In this document: positions 1 through 8,836 of the stretch, piece after piece
How positions within the stretch are numbered: the stretch's first letter is position 1
Layout: every line of letters starts with the position of its first letter
Origin: Ypsolopha sequella
Lineage: Eukaryota; Arthropoda; Insecta; Lepidoptera; Ypsolophidae
Length of the DNA: 64,000 bases
Direction: 5' to 3'
Assembly (NCBI GenBank): GCA_934047225.1
Contig: OW203987.1
Coordinates: forward strand, 1,267,501 to 1,331,500
Notes under the pieces: model-generated
Told to the model about the DNA's origin: nothing
The model's input: the letters and a program-made list of their open reading frames with translations, nothing else
Databases searched by the model: none
Position numbers and translations under genes: made by a program

Positions 1-843
1 AAATTTAATAGAAAAAATCCCATTGCATACATAGGAATTCCTAAACAATATTATTGGGTTATTCAACACATAGGAAGAGAGTTTAAAATACCATCTTTAC
101 ACATTATCATCACTCTGTATAAACTAAAAAACAATGATACATTTGCAAGAATGAAAGATTTGTTTCAAATTTCGATAGCAACACTGTGGAGAACTTTTCA
201 TAAAACATTAAAAGCATTATGTTTGTTTTTTAACCAGTTTTTGTATTGGCCTACCAAAATTGATATCAAAAGGAACTTACCACTAGTATTCACCACTAAT
301 AAAGAATATGCAAGCGTCCAGTCAATCATTGATTGCTTTGAAATTGCAATTGAAAAGCCTAAAAAGCCAATAGAACAATCACTAACTTGGTCCCAGTATA
401 AGAATTGTAACACAATTAAATACCTCATAGGTGCAACTCCAGATGGATTTATTAATTTTATTTCAGAAGGTTATGGTGGTCGTATAACAGACATTTATTT
501 AGTTGAACAAAGTGGCTTTCTTGAAACTGTGCCGGCACATGCGACAATATTAGCTGACAGGGGGTTTAAACATTTGGAATCACATTTGATTAAAAAATCA
601 GTCAAAGTTTTACGCCCACCCAGTGTTTTTAAAGACACAAAAATGACAAAATCTGAGGTTATTGATAGTAAGGTATTAGCAAGTTTACGAATCCATATCG
701 AAAGGGTTATAAGAAGAGTGAGACTTTTTAAACTGTTAAAACCACACTCTGTGGTCAATAATAAGTTGACTAGTTCACTGGATGATGCAGTGATTGTAGC
801 TTGTGGACTTATAAATATGCAGTCACCAATATTAAAGAAATAA
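1..843 (+). CDS. ISL2EU/Harbinger-like DDE transposase, 5' end outside window
   Basis: The frame is open from base 1, so the gene enters from outside the window; the first Met is at 151 but about 50 earlier in-frame codons also look genuine. They include a helix-turn-helix-like stretch just before and around that Met. The visible part carries a DDE_Tnp_4-type catalytic core: IIDCFEI (Asp codon at 331), TWSQYKNCNT, GATPDGF, a glycine-rich GYGGR loop, LADRGFK (second Asp) and IHIERVIRR (Glu). It ends at a normal TAA with no internal stop or frameshift. Pairing with the YqaJ nuclease gene at 2428-3753 points to the ISL2EU group, known to encode a transposase plus a YqaJ protein. The role would be cut-and-paste transposition in the nucleus. 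A stand-alone Harbinger relative is the main alternative. Confidence 0.85.
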   Translation, partial: KFNRKNPIAYIGIPKQYYWVIQHIGREFKIPSLHIIITLYKLKNNDTFARMKDLFQISIATLWRTFHKTLKALCLFFNQFLYWPTKIDIKRNLPLVFTTNKEYASVQSIIDCFEIAIEKPKKPIEQSLTWSQYKNCNTIKYLIGATPDGFINFISEGYGGRITDIYLVEQSGFLETVPAHATILADRGFKHLESHLIKKSVKVLRPPSVFKDTKMTKSEVIDSKVLASLRIHIERVIRRVRLFKLLKPHSVVNNKLTSSLDDAVIVACGLINMQSPILKK

Positions 844-1730
844 AATAATACAACTAATTAGGTACTATAGTTATTTGATATGAAAGGCTGCAAAGTTTTT
901 ATTTGGCGCGAGTACTTGCATTGAAACCTGAGAAATAAATCCTGAATCCTGAGCATAGCAAAGGTTTTAAACCTACAAGACGCAAAATAACTTGGCTGCC
1001 AAGAGAAACGCACAAATGATCACCTCACTTCAGTGAGGAAAATGGTAGGTGCTGTTATATCTATATAGCAGAGCGTAGTAGATGTGGAATAGGAAGTGAG
1101 AGAAAGGTTTTTGTTACGGATTGATCGTTTTAATTAACACAAAGGAGTTAATAGTACAGTTTTACAAGACACACATGTTGTGCCATATAAAATGATATCT
1201 TTCTTATGCTGATTCAAAGTAAATAATGTCATTTATTATTATAGTTGCAGCATTCTAAGAGAGATGGGTGACAGTTCAAAGTTTTCAGTTATAGTGATTT
1301 ACCGTAACGAAATATAGTCAAAATTTTTCTAGTATCGAGAAAGTTAACAAGGACTATCAAATTGATTACTACTTTTTGTTAATTATTATTGTACCGATTC
1401 GATCATTCAAGAGGACCGCTCTCTTGATTATGTAGTGTCAATAGCTATGGGTAAGTGATCCGAACTATGCATCAAGTGGCTAAATGACATAATCCTTTTC
1501 TAAATCTTTCTTTATTAAATTTAGCTGAGATTTTTTGTTTCGAATTCTAGAGGCTTTATTTGTTGTATTTTTGCAATGATGATATTATTTATTTTTAATA
1601 TGTTAGTACATAAAAGTAAAATATGTAAATAAGAGCAATGATGGAGCAATGATTAAAAAATTCACAATAGATACTTTGTTTTATTTATTTTCAGGGTTAA
1701 AATTTAGTATGGTTTGGCAGGCGGAAGAGA
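844..1730. other. Transposon spacer, no gene seen
   Basis: AT-rich non-coding stretch after the transposase stop. It holds a short palindrome around 1025-1038 (ctcacttcagtgag) but no open frame with recognisable features. A tcag preceding 1695 could be a splice acceptor by chance only. Confidence 0.5.
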
Positions 1731-1989
1731 GTCTTGTGGCTACTACCCCTAGAGTGTATATAAAAAGCCGAAGGCGCGAAGGGAGGGCAGCCCCTTCGCC
1801 CTTGCGTAACAAAGCACAGGCACCCGTGCTCACCTCCGCAGCTTCGGCTTGTTGGTCGCCTTCGGCGACCAGCCTCAGCCGCTACGGGTCACACAGGTGC
1901 CTAAGCTTTATTACGCAAGGGCGAAGGGGCTGCCCTCCCTTCGCGCCTTCGGCTTTTTATATACACTCTAGGGGTAGTAGCCACAAGAC
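1731..1989. repeat. 259-bp near-perfect palindrome (foldback), GC-rich
   Basis: The arms 1731-1809 and 1911-1989 are exact reverse complements over 79 bp. Pairing continues imperfectly inward for about 15 bp. The centre holds its own small hairpin at 1854-1870 (ggtcgcc, ttc loop, ggcgacc) and a matching acccgt/acgggt pair. Each arm carries a TATA-like tatataaaaa pointing inward. GC content is far above the surroundings. There is no obvious target-site duplication at the edges. It lies between the two ISL2EU genes, so it may be part of the element or an insertion. An open frame across it is an artefact. Confidence 0.9.
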
Positions 1990-2427
1990 TGTATAGAGTC
2001 GGGGTGCTCTGATTCGGTTTTAAAACAGATTTAACCTATTTTACCCCTGAAGTGGGGGTATACTAACCTCCTTTTGAGCAGGATTTCTAGGTGAAAACAA
2101 ATAAAACAACAAAATATTCATAAATTTTTTATTTATTCAATCATGACGCAGTTTTTTTTTGTTGCATTCCGTTTCATCGATATTACACAATATTTTACAC
2201 CACAGACAATAAACTAGGACAGATTCGCTTGTCAAACGCCCATTTTAACGTTCCGTTTTCGCCTTTTACCTGATTTGAGGTAAGAAACAATTTTTCTCAA
2301 TTTCTCGAAAAATGTGCATTACCTTTTAATAAGTGTGGTAGCGTTATAATCGGGGACCCTGTCTCTACCAGCTTTAAGCACTTTCACCCCCATACAACTG
2401 CCAAACGATACTAAATCCAACCCATTT
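1990..2427. other. 3' region of the YqaJ gene; polyadenylation signals
   Basis: Non-coding. On the minus strand, downstream of the YqaJ stop codon, overlapping AATAAA signals are present near 2130-2137 (plus-strand tttatttatt). They would serve as the 3' end of that gene. Nothing else is recognised. Confidence 0.4.
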
Positions 2428-3753
2428 TCAGTCTTTAACTACATTTAACAGCTTTGGAAAAATATACTTTTTCCAAAATGACTCTGCTTCAGAAAGTAAC
2501 TTTTCAACATATAGTCTGTCGTAGTAAATCCAATAATGGTGGTATATTTTGTTATTTTCAAAATTTGGATCTGCAACACAAAATAAGGCTTTTTTTTTAT
2601 TAGTTGCACACATTTGTATCTGTGTCTGTGCCTTACATTTTGCAGATATAACGTTATCTTTTACATAATTTTCTATGGATTTCATACTATTTGGGCATTT
2701 TATTTTTATGATAAAGTCTTGTTCTTCACATAGCCCGTCTGGTGAAGCACCAATAATTGGGTTGATTAATGTAAATCCGCAGCGTTTTATTTTGATGTTC
2801 ATCGTTTTCTCAATTTCTTTTACCACTTCCTTTTCAAGAAGTTTTCCTCTTTTGATTGCCTTGGTTTCAGGCACTTTATAACCACCAAGTATAGATTTAA
2901 CCAAGACACCATCAGTGTTGCATTTAGTGCTCTCATGAATCTTCGAAGCTGTAACTCTGCCCAGCCTTAATGTATGCCACAGCTGACTTTCAGCTTGGTA
3001 ACGTGTTTGCTCTTCAATGGCATTAATTATTTCTGTACTCAACTTTTCTTCAGAAAATCGCTTCCACTTTTCAAAATCTGCATAGTCTTCTTCAGTAACA
3101 GTATTGGCAAATCCCAGCATCAATTGGAAAATGCTATAATTAGCCAGACTTTCTACTGAGCTATTGTAATTTATTATAAGGGAGTCGGTCACATTCCTAC
3201 TTTTACATTCCTCTAAGAAGGAAGATAACGTAAGTGTGGCAGGTAGTGTCACCGCTTGTTGTTGTCTTTTATTACCCATTTCTTTTGCTAAAATACATTT
3301 GTCACTAGTCACAGCATCAGACAGTTTTGGCTTTGTCCAGTAGCAATTTACTGAGGTCACTGATGGCTCATCAGTACGCTTGATTAGCCACATGATAAAA
3401 CATATTGAATGTTTGCAACCACCTTCACTTGCTGCACAGTCTTGACATTTCACCTCCGATATAGTTTCTTCGGTTTCATTTATAGTTGCAATCACTGTGT
3501 ACATTTTGCAACGAACTTTATGCTCAGGAGTTACTCTACCTTGAACAAAACACAACATATTTTCCCTTTTTACCTCGACGTAGCCGACTGATGTCTCTAC
3601 GTACGAGTCTCTGGACGAGATCAACATTTTGGCTCCTCGGATTTCCGCGACGTTGAATGTGTCGTTTTCACGCATATACTGCAGCAACATCATGTAGTCG
3701 ACTTTGGGCAGGTTTCGGCTGTCCGCCATGGAAAACCCATTCGAAAGTTTCAT
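2428..3753 (-). CDS. YqaJ-type nuclease with SWIM-like zinc finger (ISL2EU second protein), active site altered
   Basis: 441 residues, uninterrupted. Residues 103-115 show a SWIM-like zinc motif (C103-x2-C106...C113-x-H115). From about residue 255 the protein is YqaJ/lambda-exonuclease-like: LWHTLRLGRVTASKI, then IGASPDG (D339), then IIKIKCP. The family normally has Glu-x-Lys at the last motif to bind metal; here position 350 is Lys (AAA, bases 2704-2706), a one-base change from GAA. D339 and K352 remain. In related elements the protein is presumed to process DNA ends during transposition. This copy is probably catalytically weak or dead, even though the frame is intact. Start chosen at the first Met; Met9 is also possible. 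AATAAA signals follow near 2130 on its strand. Confidence 0.85.
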   Translation of the reverse strand: MKLSNGFSMADSRNLPKVDYMMLLQYMRENDTFNVAEIRGAKMLISSRDSYVETSVGYVEVKRENMLCFVQGRVTPEHKVRCKMYTVIATINETEETISEVKCQDCAASEGGCKHSICFIMWLIKRTDEPSVTSVNCYWTKPKLSDAVTSDKCILAKEMGNKRQQQAVTLPATLTLSSFLEECKSRNVTDSLIINYNSSVESLANYSIFQLMLGFANTVTEEDYADFEKWKRFSEEKLSTEIINAIEEQTRYQAESQLWHTLRLGRVTASKIHESTKCNTDGVLVKSILGGYKVPETKAIKRGKLLEKEVVKEIEKTMNIKIKRCGFTLINPIIGASPDGLCEEQDFIIKIKCPNSMKSIENYVKDNVISAKCKAQTQIQMCATNKKKALFCVADPNFENNKIYHHYWIYYDRLYVEKLLSEAESFWKKYIFPKLLNVVKD

Positions 3754-4225
3754 TGGAAATTAGTTATTGTTCTGACTCTGAGAAAATGTCGTACAAGTTT
3801 GAGGTTATAAATTCGAAATTTGATAGCTAGTTTTTTTTTTACTGCTAGACAAAGGTTTTCGTAGCTCTTCAGCCCACATCTTCGATATCTGAATTATTTT
3901 CAAAATATCTCTAAAACAAACCAATAAAAAAATATTTTTTAATGTGTTTTGTAATAAGCATTTAAATATATCTAAACAGACATTATTATTTTTTACCTTA
4001 CCAGAAATGAAAACATGTGGATTATAGCGCGTCATTTACTTGTTACAAGTGAACAATACTAGATATTGTTAATAAAGAACTTGTAATAAATATTCTAGTT
4101 CATGGGTATCTCGTACAACAGATGAGTGTAAGACCAAAATGTTTATTAGACACATTTTATCCTGAACAATAATCCTACCGATTCGTATAATAAAGTAGCG
4201 AGGGTTTATTTTCTTAATTTTTAGT
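3754..4225. other. No gene seen
   Basis: Region upstream (5') of the YqaJ gene on the minus strand. It is AT-rich, with a short spurious open frame only. The outer end of the ISL2EU element should lie here or further right, but I could not place it. Confidence 0.4.
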
Positions 4226-4227
4226 TG

Positions 4228-4265
4228 GTTCGATGCCCGGGTGAGGCAAACGAATTTTAGAAGAT
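4228..4265 (+). repeat. Truncated tRNA-derived SINE fragment (B-box part)
   Basis: The stretch tggttcgatgcccgggtgag resembles the B-box and the segment following it in common tRNA-derived moth SINEs. Only about 40 bp is present, without an A-box, so this is a 5'- and 3'-truncated remnant. Recognised from pattern only. Confidence 0.4.
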
Positions 4266-4378
4266 CTTTGAATGCAGTTTTGTTTCTTTTAAAAAATAAA
4301 GGAATGTTTCCTTTCAGTAAAATAAGCTAACTAAAGGATTTAAGGTAGCTCCCCTCCAGGGCCCTTAAATTTTTTCTA

Positions 4379-4661
4379 CCCTGCATAGTATGTTTCTCAT
4401 TTGTTTATTTTTCTTTTTTTATTTTATTTTTTGTTTAATTAAAACATTAAGTATATAAAAATTATTTTCGAAATATATTTCGGCCCACTTTGGGGCCGGC
4501 GTCAGTCGAATTAAAAATGGTAAATGACATAAAATATATACAACCTTATAACTAATGATTTTAAATGAATGACATTTGAGTATGAATAAAAAATATATAT
4601 ACAACCTTATGACATTGTTTATTTTTCCCTGCATAGTATGTTTCTCATTTGTTTATTTTTA
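4379..4661. repeat. 34-bp direct repeats flanking a 215-bp insert with a conserved hairpin
   Basis: About 34 bp beginning ccctgcatagtatgtttctc occurs at 4379-4413 and again at 4628-4661. The intervening segment contains the self-complementary 14-mer cgaaatatatttcg (4469-4482), then a hairpin cggccc/gggccg, then gtcagtcgaat. The same block, with compensating stem changes, recurs at 56610-56650. A second internal repeat is aatatatacaaccttat at about 4531 and 4596. It could be a tandem duplication or an insertion with a long duplicated flank. Confidence 0.6.
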
Positions 4662-5990
4662 CTATTGCACTTGCATTACTCTTTACTTTACGTAGTATGT
4701 AGTACAAATGCAATAGCAATTAATATTATTATAATCATTAAAGTTAATACTTTTGTGTTTGTATTCCTTTATATTGTCTTTTAGCTTTAAGTTTTCCCAT
4801 GCAACAAATATTCGTTTGCTACCAAGACGAACATAACAATATCTAATTCAGTACTGTATCTTTTACTATGATCATGTTTTAAATAACTAGTTGTCAAGTT
4901 TTTCATAGGTGTTATAATCTGGTAAAAACATTCAAGTGATACTTTGTATACTGTTAACTAATTTTGTTATTATTAAGTTAACAATGTAAAAAATGTTATT
5001 ACCTTAATAAAGAATTCTGAAAATCAATCAATTAAAGTTTTGTATACAAGTTTCACCATCCACAACTCAGTCAGAACCGCGGACGTTCCGGCGACTGTAC
5101 ATAATTACTGGGCTCGTCCTTCATCGGTCATTCCATTAAGCCGTGAGTACACTAGTACAGCTAATCCCCTTAGTGCGTCACTGACATATCTGTTATATTA
5201 GACGTGCTCGGTTTGTTATTACGTCCGCCATATGTGTTGTACAATGCTGTACACGAGACATTTTTAGATAACATTAATTGTTTTAGATAAATAGCGTTCA
5301 AATTAAAAGTAAGCTTTACAAATTCGATTAGCTTTGGCACTAAGGTTTTATTTTAATTAAAAATTGTTTTACGATATCAAATCTCAAAGCTAGCTCTGTT
5401 TATTATCAGAGTGCATTACAAACTAGTTATGAGTATAAGAACAGAGGCGTCGAAACGTCAAACACGTAACCGTTAAGTGAACACCAGGTTTTCAAGGGTT
5501 CATTGGAAGAAACTAGGTTGAAGAAAATATATTTGATTTATCGATCTTTTATCCAGGGATTCCACCTATAAACAATGTATTAAGATTTATACTTTTGTCG
5601 AAAAAATAATGTTTTCCACCCTCTTTTTTTTGGTTTTTAAACGTTCGTTTCAAAAACGCGGTTAATAGATCAACTTGATTTTTTTTTATAAAATAGGCAA
5701 AAGAAATATGAAGGGATTTTACATAAATCCAATATTTTTTTCCCTACAAAATATTTCAGTATTAGCTAAAAACACACCAATCTGTTGTTTCGCCACGTGA
5801 TCATTAGTATTACGCGTCCAAGAAAAAGAGGCCAAAGAGCCAACATATAATCGCCTCTAAGAAAAGCAAATAAGGTCTTTGCTATTAGACTTATTGTGCT
5901 GGACGGGTAATAAAAAAAGTTGCTAGGGTATGCCATCCTCTTAAGGTATGTTGTATGTTTACGCGATTAAGACTAGAATCTTATACTCAT
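4662..5990. other. Non-coding, with one SINE tail remnant
   Basis: No gene seen. Bases 5408-5427 (agagtgcattacaaactagt) are the reverse complement of the SINE 3' tail found complete at 56735-56773. The remainder is AT-rich sequence without recognisable features. Confidence 0.45.
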
Positions 5991-5999
5991 AAACTTTCT

Positions 6000-6112
6000 T
6001 GAGTTCCTCCATCCAAAAGAGATTGCTTTTTAGTGATAAGACCGCCAATTGTACCCTACTCCTAGTTTTTAAATTGTCTATTTACTTTGTTTTTGGTGTA
6101 CAATAAAGAATA
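6000..6112 (+). repeat. LINE 3' tail fragment
   Basis: The sequence gagattgctttttagtgata...agaccgcc followed by gtgtacaataaagaat and an attgtattg simple repeat is the pattern of 3' UTRs of non-LTR retrotransposons common in moths. It is 5'-truncated, with no reverse transcriptase coding sequence retained. Confidence 0.5.
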
Positions 6113-6133
6113 TTGTATTGCGTTGTATTGTAT

Positions 6134-6255
6134 AAACTAGTTAAGATCAATCAGAAATAAATTTCAAGTTAACAAATATTTTGAAAAAATTCTTTGGGAC
6201 AGAATTCGAAGTGCGACCTCTTGCTTTCACGACACCAACTGCGCCATCGAGGTAC
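6134..6255 (-). repeat. tRNA-derived SINE, minus strand
   Basis: Read on the minus strand, an A-box TGGCGCAGTTGG (6237-6248 region) is followed by a degenerate B-box around cttcgaattctg. The shared SINE body then runs to aactagtt, including ttgaaatttatttctgattg-like sequence. Homologous copies are at 30343-30467 (-) and 56661-56773 (+). Confidence 0.65.
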
Positions 6256-7234
6256 TCATTGTAGATCGATGAATGTGTCCACTACACCTGTACCTGTACA
6301 ACGAATTTATTTAACTAAAATAGTTATATAACGAGGACGTTATGTGACTTTCATACCTTGTTCTAAGGGACAGATGGCGCTGTCGTCGCTATACGTGTTA
6401 CTTCGGACAGTTAAGAAATACACAGTTCTCATTAACTAAGATTATATGCTTGCTCTGTCTGTAGGCCATATTTGGACAGGGGTAAATAAATTTACAACAA
6501 ACTTGACAAAAAAATACATGTCATAAAAGTAAAATAAGTACGATACACCTGACTGTGCCGAATTGCTGACGTTTTGTATGTTGCATGTTGCAACTACCGG
6601 CCACTTCCAGTGAAGGAAACATCCATCAACGCAACTCTATAAGCGTCATCAATTAATCCATAATTTTAAATCTAATTTATTCCGTACAATCCAATCAGCT
6701 GTAACACAAACGTAGCTGTAAACAAATTGCCTGGAATGCGTCGGTCGGTCGCGCCGCTGCTCCACGTCGAAGCCAAGGGCTGCCCGCTCAGATCTGGGTC
6801 GGGTCGGTAATTGGAGCAAGGTCACGGTGTGACGATGTTCTGGTACCGCCAGATGGTGAAGGTATCTGGTATTGAGTGTTGAAGCCGGCTGACGCCCCTT
6901 TAGATAGGTTTTGTGTTTCGAATGTGGAGATAAGGGTGTAAAAGTTTCATCTAAGGGTGTAAAAGTTTTACCTAAGCAGCTATTCACTACATATTTTTAG
7001 GGTTCCGTACCTAATCATGGAAATCAATAGAATCTAGAACCAATAAACGTTAAATGTTCCGTCTGGATCGTCCATGATGACCCAACTTGCTGTTAGCCGC
7101 TAACGAGCTGTTCCAACAATTAGTTGAATTGTGGTGATCACCAGTATCAGCACCGACCGCGGTCTCATGACGGAATCGTCCATTATCGTACATATCGACG
7201 ATGAGTCGAGCTCGCAGAGATGATGCTATTGAGC
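6256..7234. other. No gene seen; unique-looking sequence before the satellite
   Basis: Contains a small repeat of agggtgtaaaagttt (6933-6970) and one gggttccgtacc motif (7000-7011) shared with moth repeat families. Nothing in it supports a protein-coding region. Confidence 0.4.
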
Positions 7235-8685
7235 GAGACGAGGATGTTCAGTGTGAGGTCACCTGGTGCTGACTGTCACCGCTAACATTCAGCAATGAGC
7301 ATGGGTGTATGTATTGGAGTCGAACGAGGATGTTCAGTGTGAGGTCACCGCTAACATTCAGCAATGAGCATGGGTGTATGTATTGGAGTCGAACGAGGAT
7401 GTTCAGTGTGAGGTCACCTGATGCTGACTGTCACCGCTAACATTCAGCAATGAGCATGGGTGTATGTATTGGAGTCGAACGAGGATGTTCAGTGTGAGGT
7501 CACCTGATGCTGACTGTCACCGCTAACATTCAGCAATGAGCATGGGTGTATGTATTGGAGTCGAACGAGGATGTTCAGTGTGAGGTCACCTGATGCTGAC
7601 TGTCACCGCTAACATTCAGCAATGAGCATGGGTGTATGTATTGGAGTCGAACGAGGATGTTCAGTGTGAGGTCACCTGATGCTGACTGTCACCGCTAACA
7701 TTCAGCAATGAGCATGGGTGTATGTATTGGAGTCGAACGAGGATGTTCAGTGTGAGGTCACCTGATGCTGACTGTCACCGCTAACATTCAGCAATGAGCA
7801 TGGGTGTATGTATTGGAGTCGAACGAGGATGTTCAGTGTGAGGTCACCTGATGCTGACTGTCACCGCTAACATTCAGCAATGAGCATGGGTGTATGTATT
7901 GGAGTCGAACGAGGATGTTCAGTGTGAGGTCACCTGATGCTGACTGTCACCGCTAACATTCAGCAATGAGCATGGGTGTATGTATTGGAGTCAAACGAGG
8001 ATGTTCAGTGTGAGGTCACCTGATGCTGACTGTCACCGCTAACATTCAGCAATGAGCATGGGTGTATGTATTGGAGTCGAACGAGGATGTTCAGTGTGAG
8101 GTCACCTGATGCTGACTGTCACCGCTAACATTCAGCAATGAGCATGGGTGTATGTATTGGAGTCGAACGAGGATGTTCAGTGTGAGGTCACCTGATGCTG
8201 ACTGTCACCGCTAACATTCAGCAATGAGCATGGGTGTATGTATTGGAGTCGAACGAGGATGTTCAGTGTGAGGTCACCTGATGCTGACTGTCACCGCTAA
8301 CATTCAGCAATGAGCATGGGTGTATGTATTGGAGTCGAACGAGGATGTTCAGTGTGAGGTCACCTGATGCTGACTGTCACCGCTAACATTCAGCAATGAG
8401 CATGGGTGTATGTATTGGAGTCGAACGAGGATGTTCAGTGTGAGGTCACCTGATGCTGACTGTCACCGCTAACATTCAGCAATGAGCATGGGTGTATGTA
8501 TTGGAGTCGAACGAGGATGTTCAGTGTGAGGTCACCTGATGCTGACTGTCACCGCTAACATTCAGCAATGAGCATGGGTGTATGTATTGGAGTCGAACGA
8601 GGATGTTCAGTGTGAGGTCACCTGATGCTGACTGTCACCGCTAACATTCAGCAATGAGCATGGGTGTATGTATTGGAGTCGAACG
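7235..8685. repeat. 86-bp tandem repeat array, 17 units
   Basis: Units begin cgaacgaggatgttcagtgt. Fifteen consecutive 86-bp units start every 86 bases from 7390 to 8594 and end at 8679. They are nearly identical (one visible change, caaacg at 7992). They are preceded by a 69-bp unit (7321-7389) lacking 17 bp, and by a first, partly diverged unit from about 7239. Each full unit holds one AGGTCA half-site overlapping a CACCTG E-box. No frame is open across it. Confidence 0.97.
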
Positions 8686-8836
8686 TTATTTAATAAAATA
8701 CTAGGTTTTGCTTGCGACTGAAAAATTGGAGGTAGAGGAGCCCAAGAATTTACTTTTATCACTTTTGTACGAACAAAACACTACTTTCGATTTTAATCTA
8801 AATATGTATAGACAGAGATATATACAAAGCTCGCCA
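8686..8836. other. Linker between two satellites
   Basis: 150 bp of unique AT-rich sequence separates the 86-bp array from the 48-bp array. No feature seen. Confidence 0.5.

Larger units (their letters stand above)
1..3753. mobile_element. ISL2EU-type DNA transposon, left part outside window
   Basis: A DDE_Tnp_4 transposase (+) and a SWIM/YqaJ nuclease (-) converge on a 1.6-kb spacer. This two-gene content is characteristic of ISL2EU elements. I could not see terminal inverted repeats: the left end lies before base 1, and the right end lies somewhere beyond 3753, where no clear terminus is visible. The two genes could come from different copies, but both frames are clean and the convergence is consistent with one element. 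Confidence 0.6.

Noticed and set aside
1731..1989. Densovirus-like terminal hairpin
   Set aside because: The size and tip hairpin are reminiscent, but no parvoviral genes are nearby and it lies between transposon genes.
1649..1996. 115-codon open frame across the palindrome
   Set aside because: It is simply the hairpin read through; its two halves encode unrelated peptides from complementary arms.
7235..8685. CRISPR-like array
   Set aside because: Units are contiguous with no unique spacers, in a eukaryotic context; ordinary satellite. The same applies to the other arrays.
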